Source: Bradyrhizobiaceae bacterium PARB1 (GTDB lineage Bacteria; Pseudomonadota; Alphaproteobacteria; Rhizobiales; Xanthobacteraceae). From it: a stretch of 64,000 nt of DNA. The notes under the pieces are model-generated. The model searched no databases. It was not told the origin of the DNA and saw only the letters and a list, made by a program, of their open reading frames with translations. The DNA lies in the NCBI GenBank assembly GCA_002256345.1, contig NKIY01000003.1, positions 372,001 through 436,000 on the forward strand, written 5' to 3'. The position numbers and the translations under genes are program-made. This document shows positions 34,978 through 45,159 of the stretch, in pieces; position 1 is the stretch's first letter, and each line of letters begins with the position of its first letter.

Positions 34978-35661
34978 CTAGCGGCGTGTCGTCAATCGCG
35001 GAGAATCCCACAGTCGGAAGCCACCCTTGAACGCATTCGCGTTGTCGCCGCGCCGGGTCTTGCGCGGCAGTTTGTCGAGCATCTCCACATTGCCACCGCC
35101 GAGCACCGTATAGTCAGGCTCTAAAGCGGACGTGAGATCGGCAATGACATCGGCCACGCGCTGCCGCCACTTCTTCTTGCCCAGCCGCTTCAGGCCAGCC
35201 GCGCCGACATAATCTTCGAATGTCTTGCCGCGATAAGGCAGATGGCCGAGCTCCATCGGCTCGAACACACCATCGATGATCATGGCCGCACCGAGCCCGG
35301 TACCGAGGCCGAGAAACAGCATGCGCCCGCCATCGTAACTGCCGACCGCTTGCATCATGGCGTCGTTCACGAGCTTCACCGGCTTGCGGAATGCATCTTC
35401 GAAATCGAAGCCCTTCCAGCCTGCGCCGAGATTGCGTGGCTCCTTGAGCGGGCGATTGCCGGCCACCGGGCCGGGATAACCGGCGGAGACGACGTCATAG
35501 CGCCAGTCCCTGGTCAGCGCCTTGACCTTGCGGACCATCGACCTCGCGGACAGATCTGGCCCGGATTCGAACTCGCGCTTGAGACCTTCACGGCTCGTCA
35601 TCACCTTCACATGGGTGCCGCCGATATCGATGGTGAGGATGTTGCGGGGAGATTTTGGCAT
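34978..35661 (-). CDS. ROK-family kinase, polyphosphate glucokinase-like
   Basis: This is a 227-residue sugar kinase of the ROK superfamily. Seen: phosphate-1 motif LTIDIGGTHVKV near the start, GYPGPVAGN, LVNDAMMQAVG (the catalytic Asp region), LGLGTGLGAAMIIDG and MELGHLPY. The last two resemble polyphosphate glucokinases, which use polyphosphate or ATP. The C-terminal part (DVIADLTSALEPDYTVLGGGN) is also typical. The usual ROK zinc Cys cluster is not seen, as in that subfamily. ATG 35661 gives the conserved start. It is divergent from the permease gene. Confidence 0.82.
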   Translation of the reverse strand: MPKSPRNILTIDIGGTHVKVMTSREGLKREFESGPDLSARSMVRKVKALTRDWRYDVVSAGYPGPVAGNRPLKEPRNLGAGWKGFDFEDAFRKPVKLVNDAMMQAVGSYDGGRMLFLGLGTGLGAAMIIDGVFEPMELGHLPYRGKTFEDYVGAAGLKRLGKKKWRQRVADVIADLTSALEPDYTVLGGGNVEMLDKLPRKTRRGDNANAFKGGFRLWDSPRLTTRR

Positions 35662-35810
35662 GAGGCGACACCGACTTATCAGTTGAGATAACGCGCAGCC
35701 GCAGGCCGGTTCCCGCATCGCTCTTCACGTTCCCGCGCAGGGAACTATTGCCGCAAATTGTCTCTTGATCTTCGCCCACGCTGGCGTGGGCGGATCGCTG
35801 GACATCGGCC

Positions 35811-37292
35811 ATGAGTAATATCTGGACCCTCAAATCGCTGCGCGAGCTGGAAAGCGAAGCCGTCGCGGGTACGTCGGAGAGCGGGAGCATCAAGCATCTG
35901 AAGCGCACATTGTCGGCGCTCAACCTTGTTGCCCTCGGGGTCGGCGGTATTATCGGCGCCGGCATTTTCGTGCTCACCGGTCACGCTGCCGCTGCCAATG
36001 CCGGCCCCGCAGTATCGCTATCCTTTGCGCTGGGGGCGACTGCTTGCGCCTTCGCCGGCCTGTGTTACGCGGAAATGGCGTCTACTGTCCCGGTCTCCGG
36101 CAGCGCTTATACTTATGCATATGCCACCATCGGCGAGCTGATGGCCTGGATCATCGGCTGGGACCTCATCCTCGAATATGCCGTCGGCGCGATCACGGTG
36201 GCGATCGGCTGGTCCGGCTACTTCACCAGTCTGCTCGGCAATCTCGGCATTCATCTGCCGTCGCAACTCACATCGGCACCGCTCGCTTACGATGCCGCAG
36301 CACGCACATGGTCACTGACCGGCGCCATCATCAATCTACCTGCCATGGCCATCATTGCCGCCATCACGACGCTTCTGGTGATCGGCATCCAGGAATCCGC
36401 ACGCTTCAACAATGTTATCGTGGTGATCAAGCTGGCGGTGATCGTCATCTTCATCGCCTGCGCGGCGCCTATGGTCAGCACCCATAACTGGGTGACAACG
36501 GGCAATCCCGATGGCGCCTTCATCCCACCCAATGCCGGCACCACCGGCATTTTTGGCTGGTCCGGCGTGTTGCGCGGCGCGGCCGTGGTGTTTTTCGCAT
36601 TCATCGGCTTCGACGCCGTCTCGACGGCGGCACAGGAAGCGAAGAACCCGACGCGCGACATGCCGATCGGCATCTTGGGCTCGCTGGCCATCTGCACCGT
36701 GCTCTATGTGGTAGTCGCTTTCGTGCTCACAGGCATCGTGCCCTATGACAAACTCAACGTCCCCGATCCGATCGCCGTGGGCATCGATGCCGCCGGCATT
36801 GGCTGGCTCTCGTCCATCGTGAAATTCGGCGTGGTCATGGGACTGACTTCGGTCATCCTCGTGCTGCTGCTCGGCCAGTCGCGGGTGTTTCGGGCGATGG
36901 CGCATGACGGCTTGCTTCCGCAAAGCGCTTCCGCCACCCATCCGCGTTTTCGCACGCCCTATATCGCGACCATCGGCATCGGCGTGGTCGTTTGTGGCTT
37001 TGCCGGCATTCTGCCGATCGGCCTCGTCGGCGAACTGGTTAGCATCGGCACACTGTTCGCTTTTGCCGTTGTGTGCATGGGCGTGCTGATGCTGCGCATC
37101 AAGCATCCGGACCAGAAGCGCCCGTTCCGTACGCCCGCTGTCTGGTTCGTGGCGCCAGCCGGCGCCATCGTCTCGGTGATTCTGATGCTCGGCTTGCCGC
37201 TCGACACCTGGATCCGGCTGGCTGTCTGGCTGGCCATAGGACTCGTGATTTACGTCTTTTACGGTCGCCGCCACAGCCGTGCCGGCAACTGA
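35811..37292 (+). CDS. amino acid permease, APC superfamily (CAT-type)
   Basis: This is a 493-residue transporter with about 12-13 hydrophobic helices. Seen: [21 protein letters not shown] (the first-helix G-x-G-I-G-x-G-I-F motif), [52 protein letters not shown] and the [16 protein letters not shown]-like loop (here [14 protein letters not shown]). These are the marks of the cationic amino acid transporter family. The substrate is not certain. It is divergent from the ROK kinase gene with about 150 bp between; arfB follows 31 bp downstream. Confidence 0.92.
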   Translation: MSNIWTLKSLRELESEAVAGTSESGSIKHLKRTLSALNLVALGVGGIIGAGIFVLTGHAAAANAGPAVSLSFALGATACAFAGLCYAEMASTVPVSGSAYTYAYATIGELMAWIIGWDLILEYAVGAITVAIGWSGYFTSLLGNLGIHLPSQLTSAPLAYDAAARTWSLTGAIINLPAMAIIAAITTLLVIGIQESARFNNVIVVIKLAVIVIFIACAAPMVSTHNWVTTGNPDGAFIPPNAGTTGIFGWSGVLRGAAVVFFAFIGFDAVSTAAQEAKNPTRDMPIGILGSLAICTVLYVVVAFVLTGIVPYDKLNVPDPIAVGIDAAGIGWLSSIVKFGVVMGLTSVILVLLLGQSRVFRAMAHDGLLPQSASATHPRFRTPYIATIGIGVVVCGFAGILPIGLVGELVSIGTLFAFAVVCMGVLMLRIKHPDQKRPFRTPAVWFVAPAGAIVSVILMLGLPLDTWIRLAVWLAIGLVIYVFYGRRHSRAGN

Positions 37293-37323
37293 CATCGGCG
37301 GGGAGAGATGCTACGGAGATACC

Positions 37324-37740
37324 ATGCTCCGGATCACGCGCTCCATCACCATCGACGAAGACGATATCGAGATCGTCTATGTCCGCGCGTCCGGGCCGGG
37401 CGGGCAGAACGTCAACAAGGTCTCCACCGCTGCGCAATTGCGCTTCGACAGCAAGAAGCTGACGATTCCCGAAGACATGGAAATCCGCCTCCGGACCCTC
37501 GCCGGCCAGCGCATGACCAAGGAGGGCGTGATCGTGATGCACGCCCAGCGCTTCCGCACCCAGGAGCGCAACAAGGCCGACGCCATCGAACGCCTGGTGG
37601 AGCTCATCAAGGAAGCCGCCTATCGCGAGCCGCCACGGCGACCGACCAAGCCGACCCTCGGCTCGAAGAAGCGCCGCCTGGAAGGCAAGAAGCGCCGCAG
37701 CGATGTGAAGGCCGGCCGCAGCGGGCGCTTCACCGACTGA
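37324..37740 (+). CDS. arfB: alternative ribosome-rescue factor, peptidyl-tRNA hydrolase
   Basis: ArfB (YaeJ) releases peptides from ribosomes stalled on mRNAs without a stop codon. Seen in 138 residues: the release-factor GGQ (Gly26-Gly27-Gln28) in SGPGGQNVNK, followed by the Lys/Arg-rich C-terminal tail (KKRRLEGKKRRSDVKAGRSG) that enters the empty mRNA channel. Both functional parts are complete. ATG 37324 follows a CGGAG ribosome site by 6 bases. It probably shares a transcript with gloA (31 bp later). Confidence 0.95.
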   Translation: MLRITRSITIDEDDIEIVYVRASGPGGQNVNKVSTAAQLRFDSKKLTIPEDMEIRLRTLAGQRMTKEGVIVMHAQRFRTQERNKADAIERLVELIKEAAYREPPRRPTKPTLGSKKRRLEGKKRRSDVKAGRSGRFTD

Positions 37741-37771
37741 TTTTCAAGACCACGACTGCAAGGACTGCTCC

Positions 37772-38167
37772 ATGGCCAAACCCGTTCATTCCATGATCCG
37801 CGTGCTCGACGAGGCCCGCTCGCTCGATTTCTACAAGCGGGCCTTCGGCCTCGACATCGCCGAGCGGCTGGCCTTCGACGATTTCACGCTTGTTTATCTG
37901 CGCCATCCGTCATCGCCCTTCGAGCTTGAACTGACGATAAATAAGGGCCGCACCGAGCCCTATGCGCTCGGCGACGGCTACGGCCATCTCGCCGTGGTGG
38001 TGGATGATCTCGCTGCGGAACACGCTCGTTTCGAACAGGAGAAGCTGGCACCCGGCCCGCTCCGCGAGCTGCAACATGACGGCAAGCCGCTGGCCCGCTT
38101 CTTCTTCGCCACCGATCCCGATGGCTACAAGATCGAGGTGATCGAGAAGGGCGGCCGATTCGCGTGA
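37772..38167 (+). CDS. gloA: lactoylglutathione lyase (glyoxalase I)
   Basis: This 131-residue VOC-fold enzyme should isomerise the hemithioacetal of methylglyoxal and glutathione. Seen: the start KPVHSMIRVLDEARSLDFYKRAFGLD with the first His ligand (His6), FELELT with the Glu ligand, GYGHLAVVV with the second His, and DPDGYKIEVIEK with the final Glu. The four metal ligands are therefore present. The length and the FYKRAFGL signature match bacterial GloA. It lies between arfB and mutL on the same strand. Confidence 0.88.
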   Translation: MAKPVHSMIRVLDEARSLDFYKRAFGLDIAERLAFDDFTLVYLRHPSSPFELELTINKGRTEPYALGDGYGHLAVVVDDLAAEHARFEQEKLAPGPLRELQHDGKPLARFFFATDPDGYKIEVIEKGGRFA

Positions 38168-38291
38168 GGGCTGCGCATCAAGCCGGGGACAGCTCCGTTC
38201 ACAACGGGACAGGGCGACCCATGGGGCTTAGAATGACACCCTGAGTTCCCTACATATCCCAGACCGACCCATCCACCACGCGCCGAAATCC

Positions 38292-40112
38292 ATGCCCGTT
38301 CGCCAGTTGCCAGAAACCATCGTCAACCGCATCGCCGCCGGCGAGGTGGTGGAGCGGCCGGCGAGCGTGGTCAAGGAGCTGGTGGAGAACGCCATCGACG
38401 CCGGCGCGAGCCGGATCGAAATTTTCACCGACGGCGGCGGACGACGGAAGATCGCCATCACCGATGACGGCCACGGCATGACCCATGCCGATCTCGGCCT
38501 CGCCGTGGAGCGCCACGCCACCTCCAAGCTCGACGACGAGGACCTGTTGCAGATCCGCACCCTCGGTTTTCGCGGCGAGGCGCTGCCGTCCATCGGCTCG
38601 GTGGCGCGGCTCGGCATCACCACGCGCCATGCCAGCGAACCGCATGCCTGGTCGCTCACAGTGGATGCCGGCACCAAAGAGCCGATCATACCGGCCGCAC
38701 TCGGCCATGGCACACGCATCGAGGTCGCCGATCTCTTCTATGCGACACCGGCGCGGCTGAAATTTCTCAAGACCGACCGCACCGAAGCGGAAGCGATCCG
38801 TGAAGTGGTGCGCCGCCTTGCGATGGCGCGGCCCGATGTCGCCTTCACGCTCTCGGGCGAAGAACGCGCGCCGATCACCTGGGCTGCTGCCCTGCCCGGC
38901 GCGCCCGGCCAGCTCACCCGGCTGGGCGACATTCTTGGCGCGGATTTCCGCGCCAGCGCGATCGCGGTGCGCAGCGAGCGTGAAGGTGTCGTCGTCGAAG
39001 GCTTCGCCGCCGCGCCATCGCTGACCAAGGCCAATGCGCTCGGCCAGTATCTGTTCGTCAATGGCCGGCCGGTGCGCGACAAGCTGATCGTCGGCGCGGT
39101 CCGCGCGGCCTATTCCGACTATCTGCCGCGCGACCGTCATCCGGTGCTGGCGCTGTTCGTCACGCTCGATCCGCAAGAGGTCGATGCGAATGTCCATCCC
39201 GCCAAGACCGAAGTGCGATTCCGCAATGCCGGCCTCGTCCGCGCGCTGATCGTGCACGCGCTGAAAGAAGGCCTGGCGCGAGAGGGCAAACGCACAGCTG
39301 CAAACAACGATGCCGGAGCGGTGCTGTCCTCGTTCCGTCCGAACAGCGCGCCGAGCTTCGCACCGCGCAACGCCAATTGGGATTGGCAGCGTTCGCCGTC
39401 CTATCCGGTGGCGCCTGCTCCTGTCTTCGATGGCGCCGCAGCCTTCGCCGAACCACCGCAAGCGGCGTTCGATGTCGGCACGCCGACCGCCGACGTGCGT
39501 TTCGAGGAGGCGCCGCAGGTCGATCTGCTCGATCGTCCGCTCGGCGCCGCGCGCGCGCAGGTGCATGAGAACTACATCATCGCGCAGACCCGCGACGGCA
39601 TGATCGTGGTCGACCAGCACGCCGCGCATGAGCGCATCGTCTATGAGAAGCTGAAGTCGTCGCTGGCGAAGAACGGCGTGCAGCGGCAAATCCTGCTCAT
39701 CCCCGATATCGTCGAGATGGATGAAGCGACGGTCGAGAAGCTGGTTGAGCGCGCCGAGGAACTGGCGACGTACGGCCTCGCCATCGACAGTTTCGGCCCC
39801 GGCGCCATTGCCGTGCGCGAGACGCCGTCGCTGCTCGGCAAGACCAATGCGGCCTCGCTGCTGCGCGATCTTGCCGAACACATGGCCGAATGGGACGAGG
39901 CACTGCCACTGGAGCGCCGGCTGATGCATGTGGCGGCGACCATGGCCTGCCACGGCTCGATCCGCTCCGGGCGACGTCTGCGGCCGGAAGAGATGAACGC
40001 GCTGCTGCGCGAGATGGAAGAGACGCCGAATTCCGGCCAGTGCAATCACGGCCGCCCGACCTATGTCGAGCTGAAACTGAGCGATATCGAGAAGCTGTTC
40101 GGAAGAAGATAA
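38292..40112 (+). CDS. mutL: DNA mismatch repair protein MutL
   Basis: MutL links mismatch recognition by MutS to strand cutting. Seen in 606 residues: GHKL ATPase motifs [17 protein letters not shown] and [16 protein letters not shown]; a Pro/Ala-rich linker (about 340-420); and a C-terminal domain with the metal-binding endonuclease motif [12 protein letters not shown] starting at Asp441, plus [11 protein letters not shown] near the end. It therefore belongs to the MutH-independent type that nicks DNA itself. ATG 38292 is the conserved start ([20 protein letters not shown]). Confidence 0.96.
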   Translation: MPVRQLPETIVNRIAAGEVVERPASVVKELVENAIDAGASRIEIFTDGGGRRKIAITDDGHGMTHADLGLAVERHATSKLDDEDLLQIRTLGFRGEALPSIGSVARLGITTRHASEPHAWSLTVDAGTKEPIIPAALGHGTRIEVADLFYATPARLKFLKTDRTEAEAIREVVRRLAMARPDVAFTLSGEERAPITWAAALPGAPGQLTRLGDILGADFRASAIAVRSEREGVVVEGFAAAPSLTKANALGQYLFVNGRPVRDKLIVGAVRAAYSDYLPRDRHPVLALFVTLDPQEVDANVHPAKTEVRFRNAGLVRALIVHALKEGLAREGKRTAANNDAGAVLSSFRPNSAPSFAPRNANWDWQRSPSYPVAPAPVFDGAAAFAEPPQAAFDVGTPTADVRFEEAPQVDLLDRPLGAARAQVHENYIIAQTRDGMIVVDQHAAHERIVYEKLKSSLAKNGVQRQILLIPDIVEMDEATVEKLVERAEELATYGLAIDSFGPGAIAVRETPSLLGKTNAASLLRDLAEHMAEWDEALPLERRLMHVAATMACHGSIRSGRRLRPEEMNALLREMEETPNSGQCNHGRPTYVELKLSDIEKLFGRR

Positions 40113-40114
40113 TT

Positions 40115-40148
40115 GTAGGATGGGCAAAGCGAAGCGTACCCACCCTAC
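40115..40148. repeat. short hairpin repeat between mutL and VOC gene
   Basis: GTAGGATGGG (40115-40124) pairs with CCCACCCTAC (40139-40148) with one mismatch around a 14-nt loop. It begins 3 bp after the mutL stop and ends 8 bp before the stop of the convergent VOC gene. It is related to the 'ggatgggttgag' repeat at 47091-47190. It could serve both transcripts as a 3' end structure. Confidence 0.7.
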
Positions 40149-40155
40149 AGAAACC

Positions 40156-40542
40156 TCACGTATATTTCGGGTCGCGTTCGAGCAGTTCGATCGACACGCC
40201 CTGCGGGGCGCGGATGAAGCAGATGCGCAGACCGGGCTTTAGCGTATGCGGCTCCTTGGTGAATTCGACGCCACGGGCCTTCAGGTCGGCAGCCACCGTA
40301 TCGATGTCCTTCACCTTCAGGCCAAAGTGATCAAGGCCCTGATAGGGCGTGACCGGCGATGGATTGACGCCCATCTCCGGCGTCACGGGCGCGAGGAAGA
40401 TCATCGCGCCGCCGAGCTTGATATCGACACGGCCAGGCGCGCGCAGGATTTCGGCGCCGAGCTTGTCAGCAAACCATTGCGCGGTCGCTTCGACATCGGG
40501 TGTGCGGATATGGACGTGATCCCAGGTGCAGGCGAGCGTCAT
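40156..40542 (-). CDS. VOC family (glyoxalase-like) protein
   Basis: This is a 128-residue VOC-fold protein. Seen: TWDHVHIRTPDVEATAQWFADKLGAE (first beta-alpha-beta-beta unit with His in D-H-V-H-I), GLDHFGLKVKDIDTVAADLKARG (second unit with His) and the final ICFIRAPQGVSIELLER with the Glu ligand. The spacing fits a metal-dependent lyase or dioxygenase, but no substrate can be assigned. It lies 13 bp downstream of rsmD on the same strand, so it may be the last gene of the rluB-like/rsmD operon. Confidence 0.83.
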   Translation of the reverse strand: MTLACTWDHVHIRTPDVEATAQWFADKLGAEILRAPGRVDIKLGGAMIFLAPVTPEMGVNPSPVTPYQGLDHFGLKVKDIDTVAADLKARGVEFTKEPHTLKPGLRICFIRAPQGVSIELLERDPKYT

Positions 40543-40555
40543 CGGTTTCTCCCGT

Positions 40556-41113
40556 TTATTTTGTGTATCTCAGGAACGTAAATTCCGTCTCGTCGTAAGC
40601 GCGGCGTTCGAGCTCTTCATAGCCGTCGGGTGCGGTGAACCCGGCATCCTTCGCCTCTTCCACCACGACAAGCGCCTGCGGCACCAGCCAGCCGCCATCG
40701 CGTAGCGCTGCGAGCGATTTTTCCGCGAGCTTCATGCGATAGGGCGGATCGATGAACACCAGCGCAAACGGCTCGACTGGATGCGCCGGGCCGGGATCAC
40801 TGGCATCGCGGCGATAGACCTTTGTCACGCCGCCGAGGCCGAGGCTCTCGACATTGTCGCGCAGCAGCGCCCGCGCTTCCGAGCCGTTGTCGACGAACAG
40901 CGTGAACTTGGCACCGCGCGACACCGCTTCGATGCCGAGCGCGCCGGTCCCCGCGAACAGGTCGAGCACCCGCGCATCCAGCATCGGGTTCTCATAGGCA
41001 TGCGTCAGGATGTTGAATAGCGACTCGCGCAGGCGATCCTGCGTCGGACGGATCGCTTGCGTCGCGGGGCCAGCAATATTGCGGCCCCGCAGCCGGCCAC
41101 CGATCACACGCAT
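40556..41113 (-). CDS. rsmD: 16S rRNA (guanine-966-N2)-methyltransferase
   Basis: RsmD methylates G966 of 16S rRNA with SAM. Seen in 185 residues: MRVIGGRLRGRNI at the start, PTQDRLRESLFNIL, SAM motif VLDLFAGTGALGIEAVSRGA, and catalytic D-P-P-Y in LVFIDPPYRMKLAE. Length and motif order are standard. It follows the pseudouridine synthase gene by 3 bp and is certainly in its operon; both modify rRNA. Confidence 0.95.
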   Translation of the reverse strand: MRVIGGRLRGRNIAGPATQAIRPTQDRLRESLFNILTHAYENPMLDARVLDLFAGTGALGIEAVSRGAKFTLFVDNGSEARALLRDNVESLGLGGVTKVYRRDASDPGPAHPVEPFALVFIDPPYRMKLAEKSLAALRDGGWLVPQALVVVEEAKDAGFTAPDGYEELERRAYDETEFTFLRYTK

Positions 41114-41116
41114 GGA

Positions 41117-43129
41117 TCACTCATCCCGCGGCTTGAGATCGCGCTTGCCCTTGTAGCCGCGCTTCGGCGGTTTCTTCGGGCCGCCGAACAGTGCATCAGC
41201 CTCCTTGCGCGCACGCGTCTCCTCGGAGCCAGAGCGCTGCACGACAACGCGGCGGCCCTTGCGGTCCTCCACCGTGGAACGCTTCAACACCGGCTTCTTG
41301 ACGACCACCGGATCGAGCGAGACATCGCCCTTGCTCGGAAGCTGGCGACCGAAATCGGCGCCGGCGGCTTCGGCGATCTTTTCGCCGAGTTGTTCGCGCA
41401 GCACGCGCGTCTTCACCTCGTCGACCTCGCCTTCCGCGAGCTCGCCGAGCTGGAACGGGCCGTAGGAGATGCGGATCAGGCGATTCACTTCGAGGCCGAG
41501 ATGCGCGCAGACGTTACGCACTTCGCGGTTCTTGCCTTCGCGGATGGCGAAGACCAGCCACACATTGGCGCCCTGGTCGCGCTCCAGCGTCGCATCGATG
41601 GCACCATACTTGACGCCATCGACTTCGACGCCGTTCTTGAGTTCATCGAGCTGCGCCTGCGTGACATTGCCATGGGCGCGGACGCGGTAGCGACGCAGCC
41701 AGCCGGTGTCGGGCAGCTCCAGCGTGCGCGCGAGACCGCCATCATTGGTGAGCAGCAACAGACCTTCGGTGTTGAAGTCGAGCCGGCCGATGGAGATCAG
41801 GCGCGGCAGGTCTTCCGGCAGATGATCGAACACCGTCGGCCGGCCTTCCGGATCGGCATGGGTCGTCATCAGGCCGCGCGGCTTGTGATACATGAACAAC
41901 CGCGTGCGCTCGCGGGCCGGCAACGGCTTGCCATCCACGGTGATCACATCGCTCGCGATGACATCTAGCGCCGGCGAATTGATCACGCGGCCATTCACCG
42001 ACACGCGGCCCTGCGTCACCCATTCCTCGGCATCGCGGCGCGAGCACAGGCCCGCACGCGCAACGACCTTGGCAACACGCTCGGCGCCCTTCTTCTCAGC
42101 GGGCTTGCTCGCCGGCTTTTTCTTCGCGTCGGGATCGCGCGGACGATATTCGCCGCGGCCACCAAACGCCGGGCGCTTGCGGAAGATCTGGCTTTCGTCC
42201 TCATTGTCCCGGCGCGGGCGATCTTCACGTTCCCCTTCGCGACCACGACGCGGTTGCTCTTGCCAATCCGCACGTCCGCGTGGCTCACGCGAGCGTTCGA
42301 ATTGCGGCCGATCTTCGCGCGACCGCGAAAAACGCGGGCGCTCGCCATCGCCGCGCTCGGGGCTGTCATCGCGCGAACGTTCGAAACGCGGCTTGTCGAA
42401 TTTGGGCCTGTCAAACTTGCGATCGCCATCACGCGGCGCACGCGCCGGGCGGCTGCCGCGATCGTCGCCGCGCTCGCGGTTCTGCCACGGCTTCTCATCG
42501 CTGCGATCGGGGCCGCGTTCGAAATCGCGATCACGGCCGCCAAAGCTCTTGCGCGGACCGCCACGATCCGGCGCGCCACGAGAAAACTTCTTCTCGCCGA
42601 AGGGGCGATCACCCTGCGGACGATCACCGCGCGGCGCATAGGGACGCTTCTCGCCGCCACCATCGCGCGACGCATAGGGCTTCTTGTCGCCAAATTTCTT
42701 GTCGGAGAAACGACCGGCAGGACGCGCATCGCCGCGGTCACCACGCGGGGCGCGATCATCGCGCTTGAAATCCGGGCGATCGCCGCGCGGCGCATAGCTG
42801 CGCTTTTCGCCACCACCAAATTCCTTGCGCGGGCCACGCGACGGACGATCGCCCTCGCTGCGCGCGGGGCGGTCTTCGCGATTGAAACGCGGACGCGGCG
42901 CATCGCCGTAATCGCGGCGCGGGGCGCGGTCGCCGTCACGCTTGCCGGCGTAAGAGCGCTTCTCGCCATCGCCGTCGCGAGGCGGGCGCGGTGCATAGGT
43001 GCCATCGCGCTTGGCGAATTTCTTCTCGGGGCCGCGGGCAGCGCCGGAACGGCCACCTTTGCCCGGGCCTTTACCGCCGGGCGGCCGGCCGCGCGAGGGG
43101 CCGTTGTTTTTATCGTTATCGCGGGGCAT
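41117..43129 (-). CDS. rRNA pseudouridine synthase, RluB/RsuA-like, with long disordered N-terminus
   Basis: This 670-residue protein has a normal RluB/RsuA-type C-terminal half. The S4 RNA-binding domain (about 350-395) reads RVAKVVARAGLCSRRDAEEW. The synthase domain has GRLDFNTEGLLLLTNDG with the catalytic Asp near residue 451, and REGKNREVRNVCAHLGL. Residues 1-345 are a low-complexity chain of Arg, Asp, Gly, Lys and Pro (repeats such as GDRPQGDRPFGEKKF and APRGDRPD). Such tails bind RNA and may drive condensate formation, but that is inference. A second basic tail ends the protein. ATG 43129 (MPRDNDKNN) is preferred over 43216. It is followed by rsmD. Confidence 0.9.
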   Translation of the reverse strand: MPRDNDKNNGPSRGRPPGGKGPGKGGRSGAARGPEKKFAKRDGTYAPRPPRDGDGEKRSYAGKRDGDRAPRRDYGDAPRPRFNREDRPARSEGDRPSRGPRKEFGGGEKRSYAPRGDRPDFKRDDRAPRGDRGDARPAGRFSDKKFGDKKPYASRDGGGEKRPYAPRGDRPQGDRPFGEKKFSRGAPDRGGPRKSFGGRDRDFERGPDRSDEKPWQNRERGDDRGSRPARAPRDGDRKFDRPKFDKPRFERSRDDSPERGDGERPRFSRSREDRPQFERSREPRGRADWQEQPRRGREGEREDRPRRDNEDESQIFRKRPAFGGRGEYRPRDPDAKKKPASKPAEKKGAERVAKVVARAGLCSRRDAEEWVTQGRVSVNGRVINSPALDVIASDVITVDGKPLPARERTRLFMYHKPRGLMTTHADPEGRPTVFDHLPEDLPRLISIGRLDFNTEGLLLLTNDGGLARTLELPDTGWLRRYRVRAHGNVTQAQLDELKNGVEVDGVKYGAIDATLERDQGANVWLVFAIREGKNREVRNVCAHLGLEVNRLIRISYGPFQLGELAEGEVDEVKTRVLREQLGEKIAEAAGADFGRQLPSKGDVSLDPVVVKKPVLKRSTVEDRKGRRVVVQRSGSEETRARKEADALFGGPKKPPKRGYKGKRDLKPRDE

Positions 43130-43306
43130 GAAAGGTCTCGCTGCAGCGGAAGCTGAATTGGGTTGAGCGGTGCGGATGGGGTTTGCGGATCGACATTGCG
43201 CGCTCATCAGGCGCAAACGTCACGCGAAACCGGAATCCTCTTTGCTGAAGGCCACTCCGTAGCAGAGTTTTGCGCAGGAAACGAGCTTTTGACCGCCCCT
43301 TCTTTC

Positions 43307-43735
43307 ATGGATTTGGCCCTGAAAGCCGCCCAAACCGCCGGGGAAGCGGGCGAAGTGCCGATCGGCTGCGTGATCGTGCGAAACGGCGAGGTGATCGCCA
43401 GCGCCGGCAACCGTACTTTGACCGACAAAGATCCCACCGCCCATGCCGAAGTGCTGGCCATCCGCCTGGCCGCCGAAAAGCTCGGCTCGGAGCGGCTGGT
43501 GGATTGCGATCTCTATGTCACGCTGGAGCCCTGCACCATGTGCGCGGGCGCCATCTCCTTCGCCCGGATCCGCCGGCTCTATTACGGCGCGGCCGATCCG
43601 AAGGGCGGCGGGGTGGAATCCGGGGTCAGGTTCTTTGCCTCACCGACCTGCCACCATACTCCGGAGGTCTATTCGGCCGTCGGCGAAACAGAATCCGCCA
43701 AGCTTCTCCGCGATTTCTTTCAGGCGCGGCGCTGA
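43307..43735 (+). CDS. tadA: tRNA-specific adenosine deaminase
   Basis: TadA converts A34 to inosine in tRNA-Arg(ACG). Seen in 142 residues: zinc ligands His46 and catalytic Glu48 in T-A-H-A-E, Cys76 and Cys79 in LEPCTMCAGAISFARI, and the C-terminal helix ending LLRDFFQARR. The frame allows an upstream TTG at 43289 (giving (M)TAPSFMDLALK). That TTG has a better-placed AGGAAACGAG ribosome site, so the true start may be there. It is divergent from the pseudouridine synthase gene and convergent with purD. Confidence 0.94.
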   Translation: MDLALKAAQTAGEAGEVPIGCVIVRNGEVIASAGNRTLTDKDPTAHAEVLAIRLAAEKLGSERLVDCDLYVTLEPCTMCAGAISFARIRRLYYGAADPKGGGVESGVRFFASPTCHHTPEVYSAVGETESAKLLRDFFQARR

Positions 43736-43747
43736 AATTTTATACGC

Positions 43748-43774
43748 AGGTGACCACGGGAATGCGGGTCACCT
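43748..43774. terminator. hairpin between convergent tadA and purD
   Basis: AGGTGACC (43748-43755) pairs with GGTCACCT (43767-43774) around an 11-nt loop. There is no T-run, so it is only a weak terminator candidate. It begins 12 bp after the tadA stop and ends 18 bp before the purD stop. Confidence 0.4.
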
Positions 43775-43792
43775 TCACCCCTCCCGATACCG

Positions 43793-45076
43793 TCACTTAC
43801 CCCCGCGTTCCCGCGCGACAGCCTGCCAGCCGATGTCGCGGCGGCAAAAGCCCTCAGGCCAGTTGATCAGGCCGATGGCCTCATAGGCCCGGCGCTGGGC
43901 CTCTCCGACGGTTTTGGCTGAAGCGGTCACATTTAGCACGCGCCCGCCATTGGCCAGGATCCAGTCGCCGGACGCCTTGGTTCCGGCATGGAACACCTCG
44001 ACCCCCTCGATCTGCTCGGCGCGGTCGATGCCCACAATCCGGGTGCCCTTGTCATATTCGCCAGGATAGCCCTTGGCGGCCATGACGACGGTCAGCGCCG
44101 GATCGGGGAACCAGCGCAGATCGAAATGCTTCAACTGCCCGTCCGCCGATGCAATCAGCGCCGGCAACAGGTCCGACATCAGGCGAACCATCAGCACCTG
44201 GGTTTCCGGATCGCCGAAACGGGCATTGTATTCGATCAGCTTCGGGCCTTCGTCCGTGATCATCAGGCCGGCAAACAACACGCCCTTGTAGGGACATCCC
44301 ATGTCCTTCATGGCCTTCAGCGTCGGCAGGATGATCTCGTTCATGGTGCGCGCCTGGATCGCATCCGTGAACACCGGCGCCGGCGAATAGGCGCCCATGC
44401 CGCCGGTATTCGGGCCCTTGTCGCCGTCGAAAGCGCGCTTGTGATCCTGCGCGGCCACCAGCGGCAACGCATTTTCGCCGTCGCACAGCACGAAGAACGA
44501 GGCTTCCTCGCCGACCAGGAATTCCTCGACGACGGCTTCCGCGCCGGCCGCGCCAAAACCGCCGCCGAGCATCATGTCGACGGCGTCTTCAGCTTCCTGC
44601 AGCGTCATCGCGACGACGACGCCCTTGCCGGCCGCAAGGCCATCGGCCTTGATGACGATCGGCGCGCCCTGGGCGCGGATATAGGCCTTGGCCTTGTCCG
44701 CATCGTTGAAGCGCTCATAGGCCGCGGTCGGGATATTGTTGGCCTTGCAGATGTCCTTGGTGAAACCCTTGGAGCCTTCGAGTCGGGCCGCCGCTTTGCT
44801 CGGCCCGAACGCCTTGATGCCGGCGGCAGCGAGATCGTCGACAATGCCGGCGGCAAGCGGCGCCTCAGGGCCGACCACGACGAAATCGACCTTGTTCTCC
44901 TTGCAGAACGCAATCACTGCCGGATGATCGGCGACGTCCAGCGCGACGCATTCCGCCTCCTGCGCGATACCGGCATTGCCGGGCGCGCACCACAACTTGG
45001 TAAGCAGCGGCGATGCCGCCAGCTTCCATGCCAGCGCGTGTTCGCGGCCACCGGAACCGATGAGAAGAATGTTCAT
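43793..45076 (-). CDS. purD: phosphoribosylamine-glycine ligase
   Basis: PurD joins phosphoribosylamine and glycine with ATP in purine synthesis. Seen in 427 residues: [20 protein letters not shown] at the start, [17 protein letters not shown], the ATP-grasp region [44 protein letters not shown], and metal-binding [12 protein letters not shown]. All are standard. It is divergent from xseA, with 83 bp between the two starts. Confidence 0.97.
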   Translation of the reverse strand: MNILLIGSGGREHALAWKLAASPLLTKLWCAPGNAGIAQEAECVALDVADHPAVIAFCKENKVDFVVVGPEAPLAAGIVDDLAAAGIKAFGPSKAAARLEGSKGFTKDICKANNIPTAAYERFNDADKAKAYIRAQGAPIVIKADGLAAGKGVVVAMTLQEAEDAVDMMLGGGFGAAGAEAVVEEFLVGEEASFFVLCDGENALPLVAAQDHKRAFDGDKGPNTGGMGAYSPAPVFTDAIQARTMNEIILPTLKAMKDMGCPYKGVLFAGLMITDEGPKLIEYNARFGDPETQVLMVRLMSDLLPALIASADGQLKHFDLRWFPDPALTVVMAAKGYPGEYDKGTRIVGIDRAEQIEGVEVFHAGTKASGDWILANGGRVLNVTASAKTVGEAQRRAYEAIGLINWPEGFCRRDIGWQAVARERGGK

Positions 45077-45159
45077 GGGAAGACTGCCTGGCCGGGGTTT
45101 TGGATGGTTTTGCCAGCGTTTAGCATGCTAATCCGCTGTCGCAACAGCCTGAGTCCCCG

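Noticed and set aside
38250-40127. Minus-strand open frame of 625 codons opposite mutL.
   Set aside because: mutL shows ATPase and endonuclease motifs; the antisense reading is a bias artefact.
42254-43156. Long forward open frame of 300 codons opposite the pseudouridine synthase tail.
   Set aside because: It is a mirror of the low-complexity Arg/Asp/Gly codons on the minus strand; the translation is Ala/Arg/Ile-rich with no domain, and the minus-strand gene has a clear enzyme domain.
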